From a virus, in the IMG/VR virus record IMGVR_UViG_3300044633_000774, positions 30,655 through 94,654 of that record: a stretch of 64,000 bases of DNA, one strand, 5' to 3'. The notes beneath the pieces are model-generated. The model was not told where the DNA came from. It made no database searches and worked only from the letters and a program-made list of their open reading frames with translations. The translations under genes and the position numbers were made by a program. This document shows positions 39,755 through 47,951 of this stretch, piece by piece (within the stretch, counting starts at the first letter, position 1; every line of letters starts with the position of its first letter).

Positions 39755-40486
39755 ATGCCTTACAGTTATGAAACTTATACAAATATATCAGTTAATGCGT
39801 TAGATTTCAATCCAAAGCGACAAGATATTATAGCGAAAAAGCAAGAAATTATTAGCTCTATATCTCAACACTATAACATCGATTCCAACAGTATTCTATT
39901 TGTGGGCTTTAGTGGATTAATCCTAGGCGTTACGAACAAACAAATATTTGTTACAGAAGTGAACGAAGAAACTAAAGAATATCTTAATAAACAAGGTATC
40001 AAATATACTTTGATAAATTTTGCAGACTTGGCACAATACAAAAAACAATTTAGTTGGGTAGTTGCTGGTGATGAATATTTTACCTTTGCTAAAACTGAAG
40101 ATGAACAGCGTCAATCTATAGAATTATTAGCAAGTTTAGCTAAAGATCTTATTGTTACAACCTTACGCGATTATAAGAATCAAGATTTCAAAGATCGAGA
40201 ATTCAGTCAACCGTTGGTAGTACACAATCACAATGAACATAAGATATTCTTAGAATATCATAACTATGATTATAATGACAGAAATGCATGGACTACCATA
40301 GTCTACGAACTGCAGGGAAATGTTAGTAAAATGTACGGCCCGTTTAATCGTCGCGCTATGTTTTTTAAACAAATGGCTAAATTTAGCATAGACGCAGGTG
40401 CTAAGAATTTTTTAGTACACAAGAATTTAATGTATAAAAGTCTCATTAGAAAAAATTATGAGCATGTAATATCAATTAGTTTTTAA
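39755..40486 (+). CDS. Hypothetical protein, Rossmann-like N-terminus
   Basis: A 243-residue protein. ISQHYNIDSNSILFVGFSGLIL then IFVTEVNEETKEYLNKQGIKY has the strand-helix-strand rhythm of a class I methyltransferase fold, and SWVVAGDEYFTF could be strand 4, but the glycine-rich SAM motif is degenerate. The C-terminal half (VVHNHNEHKIFLEYHNYDYND) is of unknown fold. A weak late-type site (CTAAATAT) lies upstream. It is probably expressed with the virion protein behind it. Function unknown. Confidence 0.6.
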   Translation: MPYSYETYTNISVNALDFNPKRQDIIAKKQEIISSISQHYNIDSNSILFVGFSGLILGVTNKQIFVTEVNEETKEYLNKQGIKYTLINFADLAQYKKQFSWVVAGDEYFTFAKTEDEQRQSIELLASLAKDLIVTTLRDYKNQDFKDREFSQPLVVHNHNEHKIFLEYHNYDYNDRNAWTTIVYELQGNVSKMYGPFNRRAMFFKQMAKFSIDAGAKNFLVHKNLMYKSLIRKNYEHVISISF

Positions 40487-40504
40487 TTTACACTCGAGAA
40501 TAAT

Positions 40505-41554
40505 ATGGATATCAATCAACAACTGCAGCCAATCGTGGCTGCATTATTGGAATCGCTCAAAGCAGATTTAGAACAAAGTTTACAGCGCCAATTAAGTCAA
40601 CTTGAAATTAAACCTCTTATTGATAAGATAGTTGAATCTAAGGTAAATAGCCTAATCCAACTGCAGTCATTTCCAGAACGCAGCATTCTGCATTCTAGCA
40701 TAAATTTTAGCGGGCTAAAACTTACTGGAGATCAAGTTAGTGGCGGCATAATTGAAAAGTTTGGCAGCACCGGCATAGAAGATCTTGCCACAAGTGTCCA
40801 AATGACCATTATGGATCATGCTACTGCATTTGAAGGGGCACTTTGGGCACCTGAAGCCACTATCAAAGGAAAATTAGTTGTTGAAGGGGATTTAATAATC
40901 AACGGTGATATTCCCTCTGATTCACCTGCTTTTAAAAAATTAGTTATAACTACAGAAAAAACTGTACGCGATAATCTTAATACAGAATTCTTCCAAGGAT
41001 TTACAGATACTGTCTTCAGCCGCATACAAACAGAAGGACTTGATCTAGATAAAATTACGCAAGGCGGCAAAGAAGTAGTCAAGGGCAATCAACTTGGCTA
41101 TCATATCGTTGATACTAATATTCAAAAATTAGGCGTTGTTCGTGATTTTCAATCCTCCGGCGAAAATCTACTCAGTGAAACATTGTATGTAACCAAAGGA
41201 CGTGTGGGAGTTAACACTTTAGACCCTAGTGCTGCGCTGGCAGTTTGGGATGAAGAAGTTGAAATTGTTGCTAACAAGAGAGGACGGGATCGTGGATATA
41301 TAGGATTACCTCGTAGGCAAGAACTGGTAATTGGAGTAAACAGCAAAGATAATATTGTGTGTGATGTCGACGGTGGTGTTAGAGTTAATAGTATAACCGT
41401 TGGCGAAACGTTGATGAGTTCAGTTAAGAAAGTTCCTAATATCGAAGGAGTCCGTGGTCAAATAGCATGGAATGAGTTTCCCGACGTTGGATCACCTATA
41501 GGATGGGTTTGCCTAGGCGGACATCGCTGGGCCAAGTTTGGTATTATAGAATAA
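40505..41554 (+). CDS. Virion structural protein with N-terminal coiled coil
   Basis: A 349-residue protein. The first 50 residues (LLESLKADLEQSLQRQLSQLE) form a likely coiled coil, and the middle is beta-rich with VVEGDLIINGDIPSDS-type strands. Residues 230-270 read LYVTKGRVGVNTLDPSAALAVW, a fibre-type motif, and the end is GWVCLGGHRWAKFGIIE. The layout suits a short fibre or spike that trimerises by its coiled coil. It lies 18 bases after the 39755 gene. Confidence 0.65.
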   Translation: MDINQQLQPIVAALLESLKADLEQSLQRQLSQLEIKPLIDKIVESKVNSLIQLQSFPERSILHSSINFSGLKLTGDQVSGGIIEKFGSTGIEDLATSVQMTIMDHATAFEGALWAPEATIKGKLVVEGDLIINGDIPSDSPAFKKLVITTEKTVRDNLNTEFFQGFTDTVFSRIQTEGLDLDKITQGGKEVVKGNQLGYHIVDTNIQKLGVVRDFQSSGENLLSETLYVTKGRVGVNTLDPSAALAVWDEEVEIVANKRGRDRGYIGLPRRQELVIGVNSKDNIVCDVDGGVRVNSITVGETLMSSVKKVPNIEGVRGQIAWNEFPDVGSPIGWVCLGGHRWAKFGIIE

Positions 41555-41558
41555 TCAC

Positions 41559-41587
41559 TTGACAAAATAATAGTTTGGTAGTATAAT
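41559..41587 (+). promoter_or_regulatory. Promoter TTGACA-17-TATAAT for UV endonuclease, leaderless
   Basis: TTGACA at 41559-41564, TATAAT at 41582-41587. The ATG at 41594 starts 6 bases after the -10 box, at about +1. Confidence 0.8.
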
Positions 41588-41593
41588 AGCTTT

Positions 41594-42631
41594 ATGAATA
41601 CTACAAAACGCATTGGCTTTGCCTGCAAGTGGATCGATAGCCCAGATCAGGTTCTTGGTATTAAACCCACAGATGATGCTAAACAGTATAACACTGGCAG
41701 TACAACAGTAGCATGGCTTAACCGCCAAACTAAGGAAGTTGCCGAAGAAAAACTATGGGACCTAATGGTAGGTAACATAGAATCAACACGTAAGTTAATA
41801 GAACGAATTGGAACATTAAATGGCAACCTTAGGATGGTTCGTATCAGCTCTGATATATTACCAGTATACACTCAGTCTGATTGGAGTTATTTTTGGCGCA
41901 AGCCTGATGTCATTAGTTATTGCGAGCAGGCCCTGGGTAAGGTGGGTGAGCTTGCTCGTAGGCTTGATGTGCGCTTATCTTTTCACCCTGGTCAATTCAC
42001 AGTACTTGCAAGTGATAATGACGACATTGTTCACAGAAGTATAGAAGAATTTGAGTACCATGCGGACATGATCCGTTGGATGGGCTATGGTCAACGATTC
42101 CAAGACTTTAAATGCAACGTACACATCGCAGGTCGACGTGGCGCACAGGGCATACGCGATGTATACCCCCGACTAAGTGTCGAAGCACGAAATACCTTAA
42201 CTATCGAAAATGAGGAAATGAAGCATGGCCTGGACGACTGTCTTGTTCTTAGCGATCATGGTATTCCTATTGTGCTCGATGTCCATCACCATTTTGTTCG
42301 TGAGGGGGAATATATCAACGCTACGGACTCGCGTATCCAACGCATTCTGGATGCTTGGCGTGGCGTCCGTCCTGTTGTACATTATAGCATTAGTCGTGAA
42401 GATTATCTCGTTGATCATGATGTTGAGGTAAAACCTGATTATAATTTATTATTAGAACAGGGCTACAAGAAAAGCAAACTGCGAGCACACAGTGACTTCT
42501 ATTGGAACACTGCAGTTAACGACTGGGCATTGGAACATCTAGCATGGGCAGATATCATGTGCGAGAGCAAGGGTAAAAATCTAGCAAGTTTTAGTTTACA
42601 TCAACGTGCAATTGATTTAGGAATATTATGA
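41594..42631 (+). CDS. uvsE: UV damage endonuclease (UvsE/UVDE)
   Basis: A 345-residue TIM-barrel endonuclease that nicks 5' of UV photoproducts. Family segments include RIGFACKWID at the start, LRMVRISSDILPVY, LSFHPGQFTVLASD, FKCNVHIAGRRGAQGIRDV, LTIENEEM and VLDVHHHFVRE, which supply the metal-binding His, Glu and Asp residues. Length is normal. It fits a phage living in sunlit water. The mRNA should be leaderless. Coupled to the next gene by ATGA. Confidence 0.92.
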   Translation: MNTTKRIGFACKWIDSPDQVLGIKPTDDAKQYNTGSTTVAWLNRQTKEVAEEKLWDLMVGNIESTRKLIERIGTLNGNLRMVRISSDILPVYTQSDWSYFWRKPDVISYCEQALGKVGELARRLDVRLSFHPGQFTVLASDNDDIVHRSIEEFEYHADMIRWMGYGQRFQDFKCNVHIAGRRGAQGIRDVYPRLSVEARNTLTIENEEMKHGLDDCLVLSDHGIPIVLDVHHHFVREGEYINATDSRIQRILDAWRGVRPVVHYSISREDYLVDHDVEVKPDYNLLLEQGYKKSKLRAHSDFYWNTAVNDWALEHLAWADIMCESKGKNLASFSLHQRAIDLGIL

Positions 42632-42858
42632 TGGGTACAGGGTACACTGATTATTGGGGAAGTATGTGGGACAGCAATTGGCAATGGGTAACAAAGTTTG
42701 CTTGGTTGCCTGCTAAGATGGATAGTGGTGTAAGCGTTTGGTGGAAGAAATATTATCACGGCGTTAGATTTATCCACGGACCAGCTGGAGAAGATCCAGT
42801 GGTATTAAATCAATATATGACTGATGAAGAGTTCATTTGGTACAAATTAACATCGTAA
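42628..42858 (+). CDS. Trp/Tyr-rich small protein
   Basis: A 76-residue protein with an unusual density of aromatic residues (MGTGYTDYWGSMWDSNWQW; WWKKYYHGVRF) coupled by ATGA to the UV endonuclease. No domain recognised. It could be an accessory to the endonuclease, but only position supports that. A bidirectional terminator follows. Confidence 0.6.
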   Translation: MMGTGYTDYWGSMWDSNWQWVTKFAWLPAKMDSGVSVWWKKYYHGVRFIHGPAGEDPVVLNQYMTDEEFIWYKLTS

Positions 42859-42882
42859 AAAAAGCACCGCAAGGTGCTTTTT
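42857..42882 (+). terminator. Bidirectional terminator
   Basis: AAAAAAGCACC, GCAA loop, GGTGCTTTTT; separates convergent genes. Confidence 0.9.
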
Positions 42883-42894
42883 GTTGAGCTAATA

Positions 42895-43134
42895 CTATTT
42901 CTTTTTAGGTGCTGGCGTTTGTGATTTTACTTTGGCAACCTGTGCTGGTTTAACTGTATTGTTACTACCTTTAGTTTTACCTTCGGTGACTAATGCTGGT
43001 TTAACTTTGTTGCCACGATATGGGCGACGTTTTTTATTAGCCGGCTTAGGTGACGTAGCTTCCCTAACTGTTTCTTTTGGCGTGTAGGCATCTGCAGATC
43101 CAAAGCCAAATAAGTTTTTGATAAATTTAATCAT
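42895..43134 (-). CDS. Lys/Pro-rich basic protein
   Basis: A 79-residue, highly basic, probably disordered protein. After MIKFIKNLFGFGSADAYTP it consists of Lys, Arg, Pro, Ala and Thr (SPKPANKKRRPYRGNK; KSQTPAPKKK). AAGGAG precedes the ATG and TTAAATAC lies further up. Composition suggests nucleic-acid binding or packaging with DNA, but nothing more specific is visible. Confidence 0.6.
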   Translation of the reverse strand: MIKFIKNLFGFGSADAYTPKETVREATSPKPANKKRRPYRGNKVKPALVTEGKTKGSNNTVKPAQVAKVKSQTPAPKKK

Positions 43135-43157
43135 TGATAAATCTCCTTGTACTGTAT

Positions 43158-44240
43158 TTAAGGCCGGTTGTTGCTGGTGATAAAATTTCTAAGAGAGTCT
43201 CCTAACATGCCCATCCAATCGGTTTCTAATATCACTCGTCTGTTATGTTCTGTAATAGGTTTAACTTTGGCCAATATATCAGCCTGCGGTTGTTTGAATA
43301 GATACTTCATTTGTTCTATGGCCATAGCCCAACGTTGATTGCCGTCTGGTTCCAGATCATAACTTTCGTCGATGATCCCATCAAACGTTTGAAATCCTAG
43401 ACTGCGCAAGTTACGTAGATAATATTGCCCACCTAGCATAATAAACAAACGTTCTGCTAGTATAGGCTTACATGTTTTTTCAGTAAAAAATGTATAATGA
43501 TTTTCTAAATTAGTTTCAGCAATTACAGTATAAGCAGTTTCATTATAAATTTGAATAGGTACAACCTGACTTAGGCTCATAGGCTGACCATAATAGTTCA
43601 CTGTAGTAACAGTCCAATTAAACTCTTCGTTGGGCGCAACTAATCCGGGCTCGTCAAGTATGAACCCATCATCTCCGTGTGCCTTAATCGATTTAGTCCA
43701 ATGGTCTAATAAATAGGTCATTGTTACTTGACTATCTAAATTATTATTTTTTATATAATGATATACTCTATCTCTATGTGGTTTTGGCTGACCTAATAGT
43801 ATATCAAAATATTTAGGTTTTGGTTCATATGGGGTCAATCGATCTAGAACATTACTGGTCTTATAAAACGTGCTAGTAGTAGCAAACCAGCCCATCCACG
43901 GATATGTCACTATTCCTTCAACTGATCCGCAAACAATATATCGCATCTGTGGTTGCTGAAATCTATTCATAAAATCAACAATAGGAGTATGTACTTCTAA
44001 CACTAAGACTGTTATCGTTATACAGTGATCTAATAATTCTAATATTACTCTATCTATAGCATTTTCAGCGTCAGAATAGTAAGGAAAACATGCATGAAAT
44101 ACTGCATGTTTCTTTTCAGCAACAGATACTAGTTTAAATTCTTCCAGATCTCTATAAACTATAATCTGACTATGATTAAGTGTATTAACGTGCCACTCGG
44201 CAACATCAGTATCAGCATATACGTGTATTGAATTATTCAT
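43158..44240 (-). CDS. Glycosyltransferase-like protein, paralogue of 35957-37084
   Basis: A 360-residue protein from the ATG at 44240 (MNNSIHVYADTDVAEWHVN); the frame extends to 44303 but this start lies just behind a late octamer. The C-terminal half contains FFTEKTCKPILAERLFIMLGG and LGFQTFDGIIDESYDLEPDG, the same pattern as the 35957 gene and recalling GT10-like transferases. The middle PKPKYFDILLGQPKPHRDRV is also of glycosyltransferase type. Substrate unknown; two copies suggest work on two surface glycans. Confidence 0.55.
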   Translation of the reverse strand: MNNSIHVYADTDVAEWHVNTLNHSQIIVYRDLEEFKLVSVAEKKHAVFHACFPYYSDAENAIDRVILELLDHCITITVLVLEVHTPIVDFMNRFQQPQMRYIVCGSVEGIVTYPWMGWFATTSTFYKTSNVLDRLTPYEPKPKYFDILLGQPKPHRDRVYHYIKNNNLDSQVTMTYLLDHWTKSIKAHGDDGFILDEPGLVAPNEEFNWTVTTVNYYGQPMSLSQVVPIQIYNETAYTVIAETNLENHYTFFTEKTCKPILAERLFIMLGGQYYLRNLRSLGFQTFDGIIDESYDLEPDGNQRWAMAIEQMKYLFKQPQADILAKVKPITEHNRRVILETDWMGMLGDSLRNFITSNNRP

Positions 44241-44245
44241 AACAG

Positions 44246-44253
44246 TATTTATT
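44246..44253 (-). promoter_or_regulatory. Late-type octamer AATAAATA, leaderless arrangement
   Basis: On the minus strand AATAAATA ends 5 bases before the ATG at 44240. Divergent from the early promoter at 44266. Confidence 0.5.
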
Positions 44254-44265
44254 AAAAAATTTTGG

Positions 44266-44294
44266 TTGACATTTTGGTTAAATGACTGTATAAT
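44266..44294 (+). promoter_or_regulatory. Early promoter, conserved class
   Basis: TTGACA at 44266-44271, TATAAT at 44289-44294, 17-base spacer, TTTTGGT repeat on both sides of the -35 box. Leader ends CACGGAGCAAAAT before ATG 44327. Confidence 0.9.
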
Positions 44295-44326
44295 GTTACA
44301 CATAAACTAACAACACGGAGCAAAAT

Positions 44327-44608
44327 ATGACAACTACAATTAAAACACAAGCTGATTTAGATTGGGAAATACAAGCATACGGTATGACGGAAGGTTCTGT
44401 TAAACACCTTGTGGCTACACAGGCTTTTCCAGGTACAGAGTTGATGTTTGCTGCTGGTATGTTAAGTGATGCACAACAGATCATGGACCCAGAGTTTAAT
44501 AAAGATGGATGGGTAAGTCCAGAAACTGCTAACCGTGCTCGTCAATATATGAACGTTGCCAAGTACATTATGTTTAACATGATGAAAGACGAAAGGAAGG
44601 CCGCTTAA
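44327..44608 (+). CDS. Hypothetical early protein
   Basis: A 93-residue helical protein (MTTTIKTQADLDWEIQAYGM start; ARQYMNVAKYIMFNMMKDER near the end). First gene of a four-gene early operon with a one-base TAATG coupling to the next. No family recognised. Confidence 0.6.
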   Translation: MTTTIKTQADLDWEIQAYGMTEGSVKHLVATQAFPGTELMFAAGMLSDAQQIMDPEFNKDGWVSPETANRARQYMNVAKYIMFNMMKDERKAA

Positions 44609-45036
44609 TGGGCTTAGACATGTATGCTTACGTTGCCGCCAGAGAAGGGCAACAAAAAGAGTTTTGGGCCGACGGCGACTTTGATCCAGAAACTGGTGAC
44701 TACGTTAACGCCAAAGTAACCAAACCAATTGAAATTGCCTATTGGCGCAAACACCCCAACTTGCATGGTTGGATGGAAGAACTTTGGCAGAGCAAGGGGT
44801 GCCCGCGCGATAACAACGACGACGAAACGTTCAATGGTATCGAGCTTGAACTGACCTGGGAAGATATTGACATGTTAGAAGAGGACATTGAGCATGGTGC
44901 TCTACCAGGTACCAGTGGGTTCTTCTTTGGTGATCCTGCAGATGATTACTATCGTGAAGATGACTTGAAGTTTATTCGAGAAGCACGTAGTCAGTTGTTC
45001 TTAGGCTTACGTGTATTTTATAATAGTTCTTGGTAA
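44608..45036 (+). CDS. MGLDMY-type phage protein
   Basis: A 142-residue acidic protein that starts MGLDMYAYVAAREGQ, an N-terminus found in many phage proteins of unknown function. Features include IEIAYWRKHPNLHGWMEEL and SGFFFGDPADDYY, rich in Trp, Asp and Tyr. It is coupled to the genes on both sides in an early operon. The family is widespread in phages, which hints at a conserved early role, but none is known to me. Confidence 0.7.
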   Translation: MGLDMYAYVAAREGQQKEFWADGDFDPETGDYVNAKVTKPIEIAYWRKHPNLHGWMEELWQSKGCPRDNNDDETFNGIELELTWEDIDMLEEDIEHGALPGTSGFFFGDPADDYYREDDLKFIREARSQLFLGLRVFYNSSW

Positions 45037-45046
45037 GGAGAATAGC

Positions 45047-45229
45047 ATGGATAAAATGATTAAACAAATTAAAGGTATTGGTGAAGTTGGTATCGATACA
45101 AATGCAAGTCCGGGTGCAGGCCCCTACTATGTTAAACACTATCGCACGTGCTATGATGTCTGTGGGTTTGACTCAGTAGAGGAAGCATTAATGGAATTGG
45201 AATTTGTTGAAGACGGGGCATTGGCCTAA
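45047..45229 (+). CDS. Small hypothetical early protein
   Basis: A 60-residue protein (MDKMIKQIKGIGEVGIDTNA start, ending MELEFVEDGALA). The ATG at 45047 follows AAGGAGAATAGC; the in-frame ATG at 45011 lies inside the previous gene. It has two cysteines (RTCYDVCGF). One-base overlap with the next gene. Function unknown. Confidence 0.6.
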   Translation: MDKMIKQIKGIGEVGIDTNASPGAGPYYVKHYRTCYDVCGFDSVEEALMELEFVEDGALA

Positions 45230-45462
45230 TGGAAAATGACAGCATTAATAAGTGGCTAGAATGGATTGGTACTGCTATTCTAATTCTAGGCACTGCCGTC
45301 AATAGCCTAGGCTACTACCCACAAGGTCCGATCCTACTATGTTTTGGTGGTCTATGCTGGTTAATAGTCAGCATACGTTGGGGCAAAGCTAGCTTGATTG
45401 TGGTTAATGGTATTATGATGGCCACAGCACTTGCTGGCCTACTTTGGAAATATTTTGGTTGA
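45229..45462 (+). CDS. Small integral membrane protein
   Basis: A 77-residue protein with about three hydrophobic helices (WIGTAILILGTAVNSLGYY; PILLCFGGLCWLIVSI; LIVVNGIMMATALAGLLW). It resembles small YgjV/inner-membrane-like phage proteins but has no diagnostic motif. It is last in the early operon; the next promoter's -35 box overlaps its stop. Confidence 0.6.
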   Translation: MENDSINKWLEWIGTAILILGTAVNSLGYYPQGPILLCFGGLCWLIVSIRWGKASLIVVNGIMMATALAGLLWKYFG

Positions 45463-45487
45463 CATTTTGGTAAAATGACTGTATAAT
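45459..45487 (+). promoter_or_regulatory. Early promoter, conserved class
   Basis: TTGACA at 45459-45464, TATAAT at 45482-45487, same TTTTGGT repeat. Leader is shorter, ending AAGGAAGAACAA before ATG 45520. Confidence 0.9.
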
Positions 45488-45519
45488 GCTATACATAAAC
45501 TGTTAATAAGGAAGAACAA

Positions 45520-45804
45520 ATGGCATACGTAGTCTACAACAAAGAAACAACTAAAACAATACGAGCTAAAGCATACGGTAAAGAATACTATGCTACAGAA
45601 GCCGCCGCTAAAGCGTTCTTAACACGTATGGCCAAAATGGGCTATCGTAAAGAAGATTTTGCTGTAGCAGAAATTAGTGACTTCCGTGCCAATATTGAAA
45701 AGTATGAAAATGTTACTAATTTGATGTCGGGTAAACCTGTTCGTCAAAGTGTTAACACTCCTTACTACTGTTCAGTAGCATCAGAAACTTATTGGTCATC
45801 ATAA
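45520..45804 (+). CDS. Hypothetical early protein
   Basis: A 94-residue basic protein. AYGKEYYATEAAAKAFLTRM and KMGYRKEDFAVAEISDFRAN suggest a small alpha/beta domain. It is monocistronic behind a strong early promoter. Its last 6 bases overlap the convergent GIY-YIG gene. Function unknown. Confidence 0.6.
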   Translation: MAYVVYNKETTKTIRAKAYGKEYYATEAAAKAFLTRMAKMGYRKEDFAVAEISDFRANIEKYENVTNLMSGKPVRQSVNTPYYCSVASETYWSS

Positions 45805-46416
45805 GTTATTAGGATCTATCATAATAAATGTTCCATCGGGCAAATATTTACGTTTTTTTCCTGTTTTTGAAAGGGCCATTTTAGCATTTCTTTCTGTGGA
45901 ATATGGATTGATTTCACCAGAATCTATTTTCCGTTGACGAGTCAGCAACATGTTGTCTACAGCAGTTAGTGGCATTTTCCATCCTGCTTGTTTACGATGT
46001 TTTCTGTCTGTTAACGATGCCTCGCTAATTTTTTTGCGATGGTCATCACTGAATTTTCTTCCTTTAGTTTTTTTAGAAATTAATTGTTTAGTTTTATCAG
46101 TGTGAGATATTGGGGAACGAAATTTGTTACCACCGTTATGTCTATTAATCCATGTAGGGTTTTGTGATGCGTTGAGTCTACGTAAAACTTTATGTTCCCA
46201 AATCAATGCGTCATGCGACGAGTTAAATGTTTTGCGTATCTTTACATCAAACGAATCTTTGCCGTATTCTGTAATTAATTGTTTTACTCTGATTGAAGAA
46301 GAAAAATATTTAGTCCACAGATCAGATGGATTACAACCATTAGCATGTTTAATGCCATAATATTTTAGACCTGTTAGTCTATGATAGAGATAATAACTGA
46401 ACGGAATAGTTGACAT
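45799..46416 (-). CDS. GIY-YIG homing-type endonuclease with NUMOD motifs
   Basis: A 205-residue protein. FSYYLYHRLTGLKYYGIKHA is a variant GIY-YIG core (Y-x-Y ... Y-Y-G), followed by RVKQLITEYGKDSFDVKIRK and a glutamate region (ALIWEHKVLRRLN), matching seg-type nucleases. The C-terminal NUMOD3-type helices (TKGRKFSDDHRKKISEAS) bind DNA. It is inserted against the direction of the early genes, with its own late promoter. A selfish mobile gene. Confidence 0.85.
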   Translation of the reverse strand: MSTIPFSYYLYHRLTGLKYYGIKHANGCNPSDLWTKYFSSSIRVKQLITEYGKDSFDVKIRKTFNSSHDALIWEHKVLRRLNASQNPTWINRHNGGNKFRSPISHTDKTKQLISKKTKGRKFSDDHRKKISEASLTDRKHRKQAGWKMPLTAVDNMLLTRQRKIDSGEINPYSTERNAKMALSKTGKKRKYLPDGTFIMIDPNNL

Positions 46417-46435
46417 TTTGACTCCTTTGTAGTAT

Positions 46436-46443
46436 TATTTATA
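46436..46443 (-). promoter_or_regulatory. T4-type late promoter TATAAATA
   Basis: On the minus strand TATAAATA at 46443-46436, followed by AAAGGAGTC and the GIY-YIG ATG at 46416. Confidence 0.8.
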
Positions 46444-46487
46444 CAAATTTTATACAACTGAACATATTGGAGTATGTAAGATTTTGG

Positions 46488-46516
46488 TTGACATTTTGGT
46501 TAAATGAATGTATAAT
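46488..46516 (+). promoter_or_regulatory. Early promoter, conserved class
   Basis: TTGACA at 46488-46493, TATAAT at 46511-46516, with the TTTTGGT repeat. Leader ACACAGGAGCAATAA is identical to that at 6972-6986. Confidence 0.9.
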
Positions 46517-46549
46517 GTTACACATACACTAACAACACAGGAGCAATAA

Positions 46550-46870
46550 ATGAACTTTCAAGCTATTCACAACGAAGCACAAACAGCAGCAACTAACGCT
46601 CAAAACGCTTTTCTTAAAACACACGGCGAAATGGCCTACTGTGGTTTTGCTTGGGTTAACGTGTACGTAGACCGTACTAACTCAACAGAAGCTAAAGGCT
46701 TACTTGGTGTTGGTTTTAAGAAAGACTATCGTCCTAAATGTTTGAACTTGTGGAGCCCAGGTAACTACCATGGTCAAAGTATGGATGTGTTAGAAGAAGG
46801 TGCACGTGCTTATGCGGACGTATTAACTAAATATGGCTTCCGTGCTTATGCTGGTTCACGTGCCGACTAA
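46550..46870 (+). CDS. Hypothetical early phage protein
   Basis: A 106-residue protein starting MNFQAIHNEAQTAATNAQNA. CGFAWVNVYVDRTNSTEAKG and VGFKKDYRPKCLNLWSPGNY look like a small alpha/beta fold, and the type recurs in phages. It is first of an early operon leading through the zinc-finger gene and a 40-residue gene to clpP. Function unknown. Confidence 0.65.
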   Translation: MNFQAIHNEAQTAATNAQNAFLKTHGEMAYCGFAWVNVYVDRTNSTEAKGLLGVGFKKDYRPKCLNLWSPGNYHGQSMDVLEEGARAYADVLTKYGFRAYAGSRAD

Positions 46871-46885
46871 TTAGAAGGAAAGTAA

Positions 46886-47137
46886 ATGAAAGAACTAGAC
46901 TTGCAAGACGATTTCTCGTATAATAATGAAGAAGAAGCAGAAATGGGACAACTTCATGCTATTCATAATAACATGAATGCTATTGCTAATGTTCGACGTC
47001 AATTGGCTAAACAAGCCGCAGAACCCAGTGCAGAAGAGTGTGAAGAATGCGGTGATGAGATTCCGCTAGCACGACGTCTTGCAATTCCAGGTGTGCGTCT
47101 TTGTGTTTTTTGTAAAGAGCGTCAGGAACGTCATTAA
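46886..47137 (+). CDS. DksA/TraR-like zinc-finger protein
   Basis: An 83-residue protein with an acidic N-terminus, a helix (NAIANVRRQLAKQAAEPSAE) and a C-terminal four-cysteine finger: CEECGDEIPLARRLAIPGVR then LCVFC. The spacing and the IP-x-x-R-L segment are those of DksA/TraR proteins, which enter the RNA polymerase secondary channel and adjust promoter choice. TraR-type phage proteins act without ppGpp. With the phage omega homologue, it suggests control of host polymerase. GAAGGAAAG precedes the ATG. Confidence 0.85.
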   Translation: MKELDLQDDFSYNNEEEAEMGQLHAIHNNMNAIANVRRQLAKQAAEPSAEECEECGDEIPLARRLAIPGVRLCVFCKERQERH

Positions 47138-47150
47138 ATAAAGGAGCAAT

Positions 47151-47273
47151 ATGTTATTAAGTGATTATAAAAAATTAATGTCACTATCACCAAAATCGTT
47201 TTGGGCACGGATGCGTCCAAGAGATACCAATGGTAGATTTATTTCAACAAAAGGAATTACATGTCAACTTTAG
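47151..47273 (+). CDS. 40-residue basic protein overlapping clpP
   Basis: Reads [20 protein letters not shown] and then [14 protein letters not shown] before a stop 13 bases inside clpP. AAAGGAGCA precedes the ATG at proper spacing. The R-P-R-D-x-x-G-R-F stretch resembles short basic motifs in other phage proteins. Its overlap could couple clpP translation. Function unknown. Confidence 0.5.
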   Translation: MLLSDYKKLMSLSPKSFWARMRPRDTNGRFISTKGITCQL

Positions 47274-47881
47274 TCCCAATGGTAGTAGAACGTACAAGTC
47301 AAGGCGAACGTAGCTACGACATTTATTCACGCTTACTTAAAGATCGTATCATCATGTTGGATACTGATGTTAACGAGCATACTGCTAGTTTAATTGTAGC
47401 GCAGATGCTGTTCTTAGAAAGCGAAAGCCCAGAGAAAGACATTTTGTTTTACATCAATAGCCCGGGTGGTAGCGTAACTGCTGGCTTAGCAATTTATGAT
47501 ACAATGCAGTTTATTAAATGTGATGTATCAACTATTGTACTTGGACAAGCATGTTCAATGGGTAGTTTCTTAGCTCAAGCAGGAGCCGCAGGCAAGCGTA
47601 TTGTATTGCCAGAAGCACGTACAATGATTCACCGTGTTAGTTCGGGTACTCCGGGCACACGTGGTTCAGTACACGTACAAGATCTACAGTTTGAAGATGC
47701 TAAACGTAGCTTTGAAGAGTCAGTGCGCATTAACAAACGCTTAACAGAACTATATGCACGTCATAACACGGCTGGCAAAACATATGATGAACTTTACGAA
47801 GCAATGAAGTTTGATACGTTCTTAAGTGCCGACGAAGCAGTAGCATATGGTCTAGCAGATGAGGTTATTACTAAACGCTAA
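47261..47881 (+). CDS. clpP: ClpP protease proteolytic subunit
   Basis: A 206-residue serine protease, normal length for ClpP. It starts with [20 protein letters not shown], the processing and axial-loop region. The catalytic Ser is in [13 protein letters not shown] and His in [12 protein letters not shown], with Asp further on in the handle region. ClpP forms a 14-mer barrel fed by ClpA or ClpX. It could mix with or replace host ClpP; the phage also has clpS. No ATPase is visible here. Start ATG overlaps the 40-residue gene. Confidence 0.96.
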   Translation: MSTLVPMVVERTSQGERSYDIYSRLLKDRIIMLDTDVNEHTASLIVAQMLFLESESPEKDILFYINSPGGSVTAGLAIYDTMQFIKCDVSTIVLGQACSMGSFLAQAGAAGKRIVLPEARTMIHRVSSGTPGTRGSVHVQDLQFEDAKRSFEESVRINKRLTELYARHNTAGKTYDELYEAMKFDTFLSADEAVAYGLADEVITKR

Positions 47882-47887
47882 TTTTGG

Positions 47888-47916
47888 TTGACAAAATGGT
47901 TAAATGATTGTATAAT
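47888..47916 (+). promoter_or_regulatory. Early promoter, conserved class (variant)
   Basis: TTGACA at 47888-47893, TATAAT at 47911-47916, 17-base spacer. The TTTTGGT upstream repeat is intact, the downstream one reads AAATGGT. Drives the gene at 47952. Confidence 0.85.
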
Positions 47917-47951
47917 AGGTTTGTAAGTTAATTAAACAACAGGAGATAAAA

